Shown here one piece after another: positions 7,262 to 14,856 of a DNA stretch of 24,605 bases. How positions within the stretch are numbered: the stretch's first letter is position 1; each line of letters opens with the position of its first letter. Source of the DNA: Gemmatimonadota bacterium (lineage in GTDB: Bacteria; GCA-2686955); NCBI GenBank assembly GCA_002686955.1, contig NYZA01000029.1, forward strand, positions 1 through 24,605, in the 5' to 3' direction. Below the pieces are notes generated by a model. The model was not told the origin of the DNA and searched no databases. It worked only from the letters and a program-made list of their open reading frames with translations. Both the position numbers and the translations under genes were made by a program.

Positions 7262-8200
7262 CTACCCGCGATCTCGGTACCAGCTCACGAAACGCTTGAG
7301 CCCCTCATCGATACCGATCTTCGGGCTGTACCCGAGGACGGCGGCGCTACGGCCGAGATCAGCGCAGGTTCGATCGACGTCGCCCGGCTGGGCATCGGCC
7401 CTCTTGATCCGCGCCTTCTTGCCGAGAGCCCTTTCGATCCTCGATATCAGCTCATCCAGCTCCACCATCGCGGAGTTGCCGAGGTTCAGGATCTCGTACC
7501 CCTCCGGGCGCTCCATCGCCGCCTCGACGCCGTCCACGATGTCTTCGACGTAGGTGTAGTCCCGCCGAGAGCCATGGCCGAAGAGAACGATCTCGCTGCC
7601 AGCTTCGATGGCGCGAACAAACTTATGGATCGCCATCTCGGGCCGCTGGCGCGGGCCGTAGGCCGTGAAGAATCGCAGGTTGACGATCTCCATCCCGTAG
7701 AGATGGTGATAGGTGTAGGCCAACTGCTCACAAGCCAGCTTGGACGCCGCATAGGGAGAGATCGGATGTTGGAGGTGAAGATCCTCGCGGAATGGGATCT
7801 CCGGGTAGTTGCCATAAACCGATGAGGAGCTGGCGACCACGACACGCCGCACACCTTCCGCCTTCGCGGTCTCGAAGAGCCCCAACGAGCCGCGGACGTT
7901 GACGTCGAAGTAGAGGGCCGGATTTTCGATTGAGGGGCGCACACCCGCCCGCGCGGCCAAGTGCACGATCAGATCGATTCCGCGGCAGAGGCGGCGCAAC
8001 AGCGGCTCGTCGCGAATGTCGCCCTCGATCAGCTCGAATCCAGAATGGCGCGACGCGTCGACCAAGTTCGACCGCTTGACCGCGGTGGGGTAGAAACCAT
8101 CGAAATTGTCGACGGCGGTTACCCGCTCCCCCCTCGCCAGGAGTCGATCCACGACGTGCGAGCCGATGAATCCCGCGCCGCCCGTGACCAGAACGTGCAT
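7262..8200 (-). CDS. NAD-dependent epimerase, UDP-glucuronate 4-epimerase-like
   Basis: A 312-residue extended short-chain dehydrogenase/reductase. It has the Rossmann motif TGGAGFIGSH (6-15), the catalytic Ser region SSSSVYG (124-130) and YAASK (Tyr150, Lys154). The segment ARAGVRPSIENPALYFDVNV (83-102) resembles UDP-glucuronate/galacturonate 4-epimerases, where an Arg near this position contacts the uronate carboxyl. The reaction would be UDP-glucuronate to UDP-galacturonate or a related C4 inversion, but SDR substrate calls from sequence are soft. Start ATG 8200 overlaps the upstream stop (ATGA). The open frame continues to 9274 but covers the neighbouring gene in a different frame. Confidence 0.85.
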   Translation of the reverse strand: MHVLVTGGAGFIGSHVVDRLLARGERVTAVDNFDGFYPTAVKRSNLVDASRHSGFELIEGDIRDEPLLRRLCRGIDLIVHLAARAGVRPSIENPALYFDVNVRGSLGLFETAKAEGVRRVVVASSSSVYGNYPEIPFREDLHLQHPISPYAASKLACEQLAYTYHHLYGMEIVNLRFFTAYGPRQRPEMAIHKFVRAIEAGSEIVLFGHGSRRDYTYVEDIVDGVEAAMERPEGYEILNLGNSAMVELDELISRIERALGKKARIKRADAQPGDVDRTCADLGRSAAVLGYSPKIGIDEGLKRFVSWYRDRG

Positions 8201-9153
8201 CAGGCTCCGGCCCCGCCTTCGACGCTCCGCCAGAACTCGAGAAGATCTCTGAGCGTGTCGTCGAAGGGGATCTCCGGCTGCCAGCCGGTGGCTCTTCGTA
8301 ACGCGGAGGCGTCCCCGGCCATGACCGGCATGTCGATCGGGCGCATGCGATCGGGATCGGTTTCTACGCGGATCTCTGCGCTCGAGAGCGCGAGCAAGGA
8401 GTCCAGAACCGACTGGATCGAGATCGGGCGCTCCGAGGCGACGTTGTAGATCGATCCGGCGGATCCGTGCTTGGCGACCATTCGGTACGCCCGAACGACG
8501 TCGCGCACATCGGTGAAATCGCGCTCCGCGCTCAGATTGCCGACCCGGATCACGGGCTCTTGTCGCTCCGCCTCGATGGCCGCCACCTGAGACGCGAAAT
8601 CGGAGCAGACGAACGAGGGGCCCTGCCCGGGCCCGGTGTGGTTGAACGAGCGGAGCACGATCCACTCGGGCGCGCCGGGCACCCCGGCGCAACCCCGCAG
8701 TGCGAGCTCGGTGGCCACCTTCGATGCGGCGTAGGGAGTGCGCGGGTCGACCGGTTGCTCCTCGGAAACCGGCACCTCGTGTGGGCGGACCAATCCGTAG
8801 ACCTCGCCGGTCGATACGAAGACCATCCGGCTCGGTCGCCGAAGGCGGGTGAGCGCCTCGAAGACGTGAACGGTTCCGAGAGTGTTCACCGCGAAGGCCG
8901 CCGAGGGATCCTTCATCGTTTCCGGAACGAAAGAGATAGCGGCCAGGTGATAGACGACATCGGGCGCGACGTCGTGCACCAGCTCTCGCACGGCGTCGCG
9001 GTCCTTGACGTCTAGAGGGAGCAGAGGGTCGCCCTCGCCCGAGCTGATCAGGCAGGTTCCCACGATATCGTCGCCGCACTCGCTCAGATGCCGGCGAAGA
9101 TGCCCCCCGACGAACCCTTCCGCCCCGATGACCAGCGCACGCATGGCGCTCAT
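8200..9153 (-). CDS. GDP-4-keto-6-deoxymannose reductase-like SDR (Rmd/Gmd family)
   Basis: A 317-residue extended SDR from ATG 9153, which overlaps the upstream stop (ATGA). It has the Rossmann motif VIGAEGFVGGHL, the active-site segment STGEVYGLV and YAASK. The C-terminal half carries RSFNHTGPGQGPSFVCSDF and the DPDRMRPIDMPVMAGD block found in GDP-6-deoxy-D-lyxo-4-hexulose reductases (Rmd). Rmd converts GDP-4-keto-6-deoxymannose to GDP-D-rhamnose. It is clearly paralogous to the upstream, stop-containing gene over its whole length, pointing to tandem duplication. If the upstream gene was the dehydratase partner, the substrate may now come from elsewhere. Confidence 0.83.
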   Translation of the reverse strand: MSAMRALVIGAEGFVGGHLRRHLSECGDDIVGTCLISSGEGDPLLPLDVKDRDAVRELVHDVAPDVVYHLAAISFVPETMKDPSAAFAVNTLGTVHVFEALTRLRRPSRMVFVSTGEVYGLVRPHEVPVSEEQPVDPRTPYAASKVATELALRGCAGVPGAPEWIVLRSFNHTGPGQGPSFVCSDFASQVAAIEAERQEPVIRVGNLSAERDFTDVRDVVRAYRMVAKHGSAGSIYNVASERPISIQSVLDSLLALSSAEIRVETDPDRMRPIDMPVMAGDASALRRATGWQPEIPFDDTLRDLLEFWRSVEGGAGA

Positions 9154-10118
9154 GGAATGCCCGCCGCTCGCCAGTACTCGAGAATGTCGTGAAGTGTGGT
9201 GTCGAAATCGATTTGGTGACGCCAACCCGTGCGCTCCTGGAAGGGGGTGGGGTCGCCGAGCAGGAGCGGCACATCGGACGGCCGCAAACGCCGCGGGTCG
9301 GTCCTCACCTCGATCTCGACCGTGCTCATGGCTCTGAGCTTGTCGAGAACCTCACGAATCGAATAGCCCTTGCCGGAGCAAAGGTTGTAGACCGAACCGG
9401 GCGCGCAGTGTTCGAGGGCGCACCAGTAGGCCCGAACCATGTCTCGCACGTCGGTGAAGTCGCGGACGGCGTCGAGATTGCCGACGTTCATCACCGGTTC
9501 GCGTTTCCCCTTTTCGATCTCGGCGACCTGCCTCGCGAAGTCGGAGCATACGAACACCGGCCCCCGCCGGGGCCCGGTGTGGTTGAAGCCGCGCGTGCGC
9601 ACGACATCGAGGCCGTAACTCTGATAGTATTGGAAGCCCAGTAGATCCTGGCCGACCTTGCTGACGGCGTAGGGCGAAAGTGGGCGAAGCGGGTTCGACT
9701 CCTTGATCGGAGTCTCGTCGGGATGGACGAGGCCGTATTCCTCGGACGAACAGGCGATCTAGATCCTCGGCTCGATGCCGACACGTCGCACCGCTTCGAA
9801 AAGGTTGAGCTGCCCGGTCAGATTGGTTTCTATCGATTCGGTCGGCGCGGTGAAGCTGGTGGGCACGAAGCTCTGCGCGGCCAAATGGAAGATCCAGTCG
9901 GGTCGAGCCGCGTCGATCAGATCGCGTGTGCTCGATGCATCGCGCAGGTCGCATTCGACCAGATCGATCCGATCGGCGAAGTGGCCGATGTTCTCGGTGC
10001 GGGAACGCCAGCGCTGGATCCCCGTGATCTCGACACCGGGGTGCTCGGCGAGGATGTAGTCCACCAGATGGCTGCCGGCGAAGCCGGTCACGCCCGTGAT
10101 CAATACGCTCTTGCTCAT
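9150..10118 (-). pseudogene. GDP-mannose 4,6-dehydratase/reductase-like SDR interrupted by an in-frame TAG
   Basis: The reading frame is continuous from ATG 10118 to TGA at 9150 except for one TAG at 9759-9761 (codon 120 of 323). Before it: GVTGFAGSHLVDYILAEHPG, FHLAAQSFVP and GIEPRI. After it, with no shift: IACSSEEYGLVHPDE, SPYAVSKVGQD (the catalytic Tyr and Lys) and GFNHTGPRRGPVFVCSDF. The missing residue lies in the strand before the catalytic Ser and is commonly Gln in relatives, so one CAG to TAG change explains it. The first half lacks Tyr/Lys and no ATG, GTG or TTG restarts translation before them, so without read-through it should be dead. The rest looks well conserved, implying a recent lesion, a sequencing error or suppression. 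It overlaps the next gene by four bases. Confidence 0.83.
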
Positions 10119-10167
10119 TTCAACCGTTCGAATGGCGCCGCCGCTGGGTGGGCGGACGCCAGCTGTT

Positions 10168-11106
10168 TTAGGGAGTCAGCGCGCCGAAGAACTCGGCCGT
10201 GAGCTCCAGGCCTTCGCGAAGGGACACTTTCGGCTCGTAGCCCAAAACCTCACGGGCGCGGGTGATGTCGGCGAGTGAAAAGCGAACATCTCCCTTTCGC
10301 GGGGCGGAATGAACAGGCTCGCCCTTGGCCCCGATAATCTCCTTGATCGTGCGTGCGAGATCGACCAGCGAGATCATCTCGCCGCAAGCGATGTTGAAGG
10401 CGTGTCCTGATGCATCCTCGGCGGTGCTGGCCAGTAGATTCGCGTCCACGACATTGTCGATGTAAGTGAAATCCCTCGCCTGGAGTCCGTCACCGTAGAT
10501 GGTCGGCACGCGCCCCTGGAGGTAGGCGGTCACGAAGAGCGGGATCACCGCGGAGTACTCCGATGTCGGATCTTGATAGGGCCCGAAGACATTGAAATAG
10601 CGGAGCGTGACCGCTTCGAGCCCGTACAGGGCGGGGAATATGCGGCAGTAGTATTCGGAGCTGATCTTGTTGATGGCGTATCCCGAGATCGGATTCGGGA
10701 CCATCGTTTCGACCTTCGGCAAGGTCTCGCTGTCGCCGTATACCGAGGACGAGCCGGCATAGACCACTCTTCGCACGCCGGCGTCACGAGCGGCGATGAG
10801 CAGATCGAGCGTGCCGGTGGAGTTGACGAGATGCGAGCCCATGGGATTTTCGACCGAGCGTTGAACCGAAGGGACGGCGGCCTGATGGAAAACGTAGTCG
10901 ATCCCCTCGACCGCTCGACGGAGTGCATCGGAATCGCGTAGATCTCCCTGGGCGAAATCGAGGTCATTGCGGATGTCGTCGAGGTTCGACAGGCGCCCCG
11001 TCGACAGGTTATCGAAGACACGAACCTCTTGCTGATCGGCAAGCAGCCGGCGGGCGATGTTAGATCCGATGAAACCGGCCCCACCGGTGATCAGATAGCG
11101 TGACAT
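10168..11106 (-). CDS. NAD-dependent sugar-nucleotide epimerase (UDP-GlcNAc/UDP-glucose 4-epimerase type)
   Basis: A 312-residue extended SDR: Rossmann motif TGGAGFIGSN (7-16), acidic strand 2 end FDNLSTG (31-37), catalytic SSSVYGD (119-125) and YAINK (Tyr143, Lys147). The pattern AAVPSVQRSVENPMGSH (76-92) and YFNVFGPYQDP resemble the WbpP/GalE-like branch that interconverts UDP-GlcNAc and UDP-GalNAc, or their uronic acids. It probably supplies a hexosamine precursor for the polysaccharide. It lies between the Wzc-type kinase (66-base gap) and the interrupted SDR (49-base gap). Confidence 0.86.
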   Translation of the reverse strand: MSRYLITGGAGFIGSNIARRLLADQQEVRVFDNLSTGRLSNLDDIRNDLDFAQGDLRDSDALRRAVEGIDYVFHQAAVPSVQRSVENPMGSHLVNSTGTLDLLIAARDAGVRRVVYAGSSSVYGDSETLPKVETMVPNPISGYAINKISSEYYCRIFPALYGLEAVTLRYFNVFGPYQDPTSEYSAVIPLFVTAYLQGRVPTIYGDGLQARDFTYIDNVVDANLLASTAEDASGHAFNIACGEMISLVDLARTIKEIIGAKGEPVHSAPRKGDVRFSLADITRAREVLGYEPKVSLREGLELTAEFFGALTP

Positions 11107-11172
11107 GAGCGGTGTCCTCAGGAGAGATCAGCGAGACCGCGCCTTCCCGTGCCCGGCGCGGAAAACGGGATC

Positions 11173-13518
11173 CTAGCGACCGACCACGCCTTCCTCAAGT
11201 CCAGCGATCCGCCCGTCCTCCGTGTTCGGCACCATGCGGCTTTCCACAGTGTCCGCTTCGGCCAGGGTCGGTCTGCGTTGATGCCACATCGCCGCGGCGA
11301 TCGCGAAGAAGGTGGCGACGATCGCCACGCCCCGCGCGGCCCTCCAGATAGAGGTGGCGCGGGAGTTGGTCTTATTGTCCGCGTCTTCGTGGTAGTGATA
11401 GTGGTAGTGGTAGCCGCCGTATCGGCCGTAGCCGCCACCGACGTCGACGTTGTTGAGGACGACGCCCAGGCATCTGCGTGCCGCCGTTTCGACCAGGGTC
11501 TTGGTCCGTTTGGCCACTTGCTCCAGGGTCTCTCCTGCCTCGACGATGATGATGACGCCGTCGAGAAGGGCGGAGAGCAACAGCGCGTCGGTCACCGCCA
11601 TGACAGGAGGTGTGTCGACGATGATCTGATCGAATTCGCGGCCCACCTCTTCGATGAAGCGGGCCATGGCGTCCGATCCCAGCAGCTCCGAAGGGTTCGG
11701 TGGAAGCGACCCGCTGGTGATGACGTGGAGGCCTTCGATCTCGGTCTTCTGTATCACTTCTTCCAGCGTCGCATTGCCGGCGAGGTGGTCGGTCACGCCT
11801 TTCTGGCGCTTGAGAGAGAAGAGCTTGTGGAGCACCGGCCGGCGCAGGTCGGCGTCGAGCAGCAAGGTGCGCTTGCCGCTCTGGGCGATCGTGATGGCCA
11901 GATTCGAGGCGGTGGTCGATTTGCCTTCTTGCGGCCCCGATGAGGTGATCGCGATGGAGCGCAATGGTGCACCGACCGCGGCGAATCCGACGTTGGTGCG
12001 AATCGTCCGATACGCCTCCGCCATCGGTGATTGGGGCTCGTGGAGGGTGACCAGGCGTGCGCTCTCATCCTCCGCCTCCGCCGCCTCCTCGAGCGCGGCC
12101 ACCGCCCCGAGGACCACCGTATCGAGCTTCTGCTCGACCTCATCGATCGTGCGCAAAGAGGTGTCCAAGTACTCGAAAAAGAAGGCCAGCGACAGGGCCA
12201 GGCCGAGCCCGACGACCAAACCGAGCAGGGCGTTCATCCGGCGATTCGGTCGCACCGGGTCCAGGAAGGGGAGGGCGGCATCGATGATCCGCACGTTCCC
12301 GATCTCTCCCGCCTCGGAGATCCGCACCTCTTCGTACTTCTCCTTCATCATCAGGTAGGTGTTTTCGTTGACGGTGTATTCGCGAGTCTTGCGGGCGAGT
12401 GCGAGCTCCTTGTCGGGGAGGGAGTGGAGTTTCGTCGCGTAGTCGGCCACGAATCGGTTGAGCTCCGCGGCGCGGGAACGGGCGGTTTCGAGCTCGGTGC
12501 GTAGTTCGAGCACCTTTTCCACCAAGCCTTGGCTGTAGAGAAGGGGGTCTCCGGGCAGCAGATCGCGATCGACTATCTTCTGGGTTTCAGCCGCCAGTCT
12601 CGTCTTGGCCTGCTTCACCTTCGATTCCAGATCGATGATCTGGGGGGAATCTTCCGATGCGCCCCGCACCAGGAGAGAGGTGTGCTCGATCTGCAGGGCG
12701 ACGAGCTGCTCGCGCAACTGAATGACGAGAGGACTCGCGGCGGCGTCATCCAGATCCTCGACCAGGCCGGCGCGCGCTCTCTCTAGCTCACCTTCGAGGT
12801 GCTCCAGACGTCGTTCCAGCGATTTCTGATCGGTGATCGCCGCGTTCTCCGCACTCTCGAACTCCGCGAGCTGCCGAACCAGCCATTCCACCTCGTCGGA
12901 GAGCGATACCAGCCCCGATTTGGTCTTGAAGCTGCGCAGCTCCTCCTCCGAGATGGCAAGCCGTGTCTCTACCTGATGCAGCTGTTCCTCCAGGAATTGC
13001 CGCACACCGGAGAGCTCTCCGCGATTCTGACTGATATTTTGGTTTCGGTACTCCTCGGCGAAGAGGTTCGCGAAATATGCTGCTTCGTCGGGATCCCCGG
13101 CGGTCATCTTAATCGTGATGACATCGGCGTCTTTGAGGGGACTGACCGAAAGCCTGCTTCGCAATGCCTCGACCCAATCGGCCATCGGATCGGATTCCGG
13201 CGGTGGCGTCCAACCCTCCCGCATTGCCCGATCGAGCACCTGTTGAGCCAGAGAGCGGCTGCGCAAGAGCTCGCATTCGTTGTTGATGAGGATCTTCTGC
13301 TTCATGAACCCGGTCGGATCGAAGATCGACAGGGCCCCGGCATCTTGCGGTTCGATCAGAAGCGTGGTCTGTGACTCGTAGACCGGCTGCATCCGCAAGG
13401 TGAAGAAGATGGTGAACGCCAGCACGGCGGTCGCAACGAGGCCGACCATCCATTTGCGGGACCAAATGATGCGAACATAGTCCGCCAGAGTGACGCCATG
13501 AGCTTGGTGTTCGTCCAT
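11173..13518 (-). CDS. Wzc-like polysaccharide co-polymerase and bacterial tyrosine kinase
   Basis: A 781-residue inner-membrane protein. It has an N-terminal Wzz domain with a first helix (about 25-41), a long periplasmic coiled coil (about 170-380), a PxxP-type segment and second helix (about 420-450), then a cytoplasmic BY-kinase: Walker A SSGPQEGKST (526-535), Walker A' LLLDADLRRP (552-561) and Walker B IIVDTPPV (632-639). Such proteins set chain length and drive export of capsule or exopolysaccharide through cycles of tyrosine autophosphorylation. The Tyr cluster is unusual: Tyr697, 700, 703, 705, 707 and 709, the last four alternating with His. It is also not terminal: a third hydrophobic helix (about 728-746) and a 35-residue tail follow. 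Its gene follows the SLBB export gene by nine bases, the usual Wza-Wzc order. Confidence 0.92.
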   Translation of the reverse strand: MDEHQAHGVTLADYVRIIWSRKWMVGLVATAVLAFTIFFTLRMQPVYESQTTLLIEPQDAGALSIFDPTGFMKQKILINNECELLRSRSLAQQVLDRAMREGWTPPPESDPMADWVEALRSRLSVSPLKDADVITIKMTAGDPDEAAYFANLFAEEYRNQNISQNRGELSGVRQFLEEQLHQVETRLAISEEELRSFKTKSGLVSLSDEVEWLVRQLAEFESAENAAITDQKSLERRLEHLEGELERARAGLVEDLDDAAASPLVIQLREQLVALQIEHTSLLVRGASEDSPQIIDLESKVKQAKTRLAAETQKIVDRDLLPGDPLLYSQGLVEKVLELRTELETARSRAAELNRFVADYATKLHSLPDKELALARKTREYTVNENTYLMMKEKYEEVRISEAGEIGNVRIIDAALPFLDPVRPNRRMNALLGLVVGLGLALSLAFFFEYLDTSLRTIDEVEQKLDTVVLGAVAALEEAAEAEDESARLVTLHEPQSPMAEAYRTIRTNVGFAAVGAPLRSIAITSSGPQEGKSTTASNLAITIAQSGKRTLLLDADLRRPVLHKLFSLKRQKGVTDHLAGNATLEEVIQKTEIEGLHVITSGSLPPNPSELLGSDAMARFIEEVGREFDQIIVDTPPVMAVTDALLLSALLDGVIIIVEAGETLEQVAKRTKTLVETAARRCLGVVLNNVDVGGGYGRYGGYHYHYHYHEDADNKTNSRATSIWRAARGVAIVATFFAIAAAMWHQRRPTLAEADTVESRMVPNTEDGRIAGLEEGVVGR

Positions 13519-13527
13519 CGGGCGGTC

Positions 13528-14019
13528 CTACTCGGAGAAGAAGATGAGGTTGGCCGTGGAAGCAACGATTGCTACCTGGGTCATGAAACCGAAGAAGCGT
13601 CCGACGGCGTACCAGACACTTCCTGGGACGACGACCGTGTCGCCGGGTCTCAGCATGAGGGTCGCATTCGGATTGCCGTGGGCGATGTAATCCTTCACAT
13701 CGATCTCGTCCACCTGATCCGCATGATCAGCCGTGCGGACCAGCTTCACGGACGACACTCGGGCGTTTTTTGTAGGGCCGCCGGCGTACGACAAGAGGGT
13801 GACGAGATCGGTATTGTCGGGCACGACATAGAGCCCTGGCTTGTGCACCTCTCCCCAGACATGAACGGTGATTTGCAGTCGCGACTCGTGCCCAGGGCTG
13901 ATGTAGTAGGCGGGGCTTGCGCCCTGTATCGCGGAGGCTCCCTCCGCGGCGGCGATCGGCGCCACGAGCCAGATCAGCAGAAGGGCCAAGAGATCGAGTT
14001 TGTGCGTTCGGCTCTTCAT
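13528..14019 (-). CDS. Short SLBB-domain polysaccharide export-like protein
   Basis: A 163-residue exported protein. The signal peptide is residues about 1-25 (LLALLLIWLVAPIAAAEG). One SLBB-like beta-grasp unit follows (VHVWGEVHKPGLYVVPDN, then LVTLLSYAGGPTKNA), ending in LRPGDTVVVPGS (122-133), a standard SLBB closing motif. Residues about 138-160 are hydrophobic and may form a membrane helix. Wza/OtnA-type outer-membrane exporters are usually 350 residues or more, with a Poly_export domain before SLBB; that domain is absent, so this is either a minimal periplasmic connector for the kinase next door or a partner of an exporter elsewhere. A GGAG ribosome site lies five bases before ATG 14019. 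Confidence 0.82.
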   Translation of the reverse strand: MKSRTHKLDLLALLLIWLVAPIAAAEGASAIQGASPAYYISPGHESRLQITVHVWGEVHKPGLYVVPDNTDLVTLLSYAGGPTKNARVSSVKLVRTADHADQVDEIDVKDYIAHGNPNATLMLRPGDTVVVPGSVWYAVGRFFGFMTQVAIVASTANLIFFSE

Positions 14020-14134
14020 CGGTGCTCCAGTTCGCTCACGGCGTGAGAGGTCGACGGGTGGGACGGACTCCGTCCCGCATCGATCGAGTACTTATGTGCT
14101 GATCGACCCGATGATCGGGTGCTTGAGCCGCCGC
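14020..14134 (-). promoter_or_regulatory. Leader between lipoprotein and SLBB genes with three hairpins
   Basis: This 115-base gap holds three perfect inverted repeats: 14106-14120 (6-bp stem, 3-nt loop), 14060-14076 (7-bp stem GGGACGG/CCGTCCC, 3-nt loop) and 14035-14047 (5-bp stem, 3-nt loop). None is followed by a T-run on the minus strand, so they are weak as intrinsic terminators. They may mark a partial transcription boundary or an RNA leader ahead of the polysaccharide genes. No clear promoter boxes were seen. Confidence 0.4.
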
Positions 14135-14854
14135 TCACGAGGAAACCTCGAAGGCGATCCACAGCGATTCCGAGCCCCGATAGGGATCCGAGGGGTCGAC
14201 CGCATCGACCCTCCATCGGTAGCTCCCTGGCAGGAGATCCGGGGGCTCGAGCTCAGGGCCGTACTCGGTCTCGATCGTTTCGGCACCCTCGAAGAACTCC
14301 ATCAGCGGCGAGATCCAGTTCGAGCCGTTGTCGAGCGCTTCTACCCTGACGACGAAGCGAGGCAGTGTTCCCGCCTCCGGCCAGCTCCATTGAAAGACCG
14401 GGGACGGGCCCGAGGAGGATTGGGGCGCGGGTGAGATCGGATCGGCCTTGCGGATCAGCGTGACCGCCACGGTGTCGGTCGATGCACTCACGCGGTTCTC
14501 GGAATCATGTACTTCGAGTGCGTAGCTCCACGTTCCGAGATTGGGGACGAAGTCGATCATCGCCGTGTCGCTCGGTGCGAGGCCGGCGAGCAAGGCGAAT
14601 GCACTCCCGCCCTCCGCCCGATAAAGCGACACATCGGTGACCGCTTCCGAGGGTCGATGCCACTCGACGTGGATTCCGAGCTCGGCGCTGGCTTCGGCGT
14701 CTACTCCGCGCTCCTCGGATGCAGTGGGCGTAGATGGAGAAACGAAACTCGGAGCGACCAGAGGCGCGAGCGCGGGGCCGTTGGGTGGCTCAACGCAGCT
14801 CGAGAGCGCAAGCATGCACAAGAACACTGATATTGATCTTGCTTGACGATCCAT
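14135..14854 (-). CDS. Lipoprotein with beta-sandwich (fibronectin III-like) repeats
   Basis: A 239-residue protein with a lipoprotein signal: MDRQARSISVFLCMLALSSC, where LSSC is the lipobox and Cys20 the lipidated residue. The mature part suggests two beta-sandwich modules of fibronectin-III type: about 55-135 (IHVEWHRPSEAVTDVSLYRA, then WSYALEVHDSENRVSAS) and about 145-239 (VFQWSWPEAG, then GSYRWRVDAVDPSDPYRGSE). No enzyme motif is seen. ATG 14854 lies two bases after the upstream stop; ATG 14866 would overlap that gene and add four residues. As third gene of the PorU/PorV-like operon it could be an accessory subunit of the outer-membrane attachment complex, by inference. Confidence 0.8.
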   Translation of the reverse strand: MDRQARSISVFLCMLALSSCVEPPNGPALAPLVAPSFVSPSTPTASEERGVDAEASAELGIHVEWHRPSEAVTDVSLYRAEGGSAFALLAGLAPSDTAMIDFVPNLGTWSYALEVHDSENRVSASTDTVAVTLIRKADPISPAPQSSSGPSPVFQWSWPEAGTLPRFVVRVEALDNGSNWISPLMEFFEGAETIETEYGPELEPPDLLPGSYRWRVDAVDPSDPYRGSESLWIAFEVSS

Positions 14855-14856
14855 GA

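Noticed and set aside
8201-9274. Upstream extension of the UDP-glucuronate epimerase-like frame
   Set aside because: It is an out-of-frame reading of the Rmd-like gene; the Rossmann motif begins at ATG 8200.
10119-10167. 5-bp hairpin (GCTGG/CCAGC, 10143-10163) between two SDR genes as a terminator
   Set aside because: Weak stem, long loop and no T-run on the minus strand.
13498-14046. A 182-codon plus-strand frame across the SLBB gene
   Set aside because: The minus-strand product has a signal peptide and SLBB motifs; the plus frame shows none.
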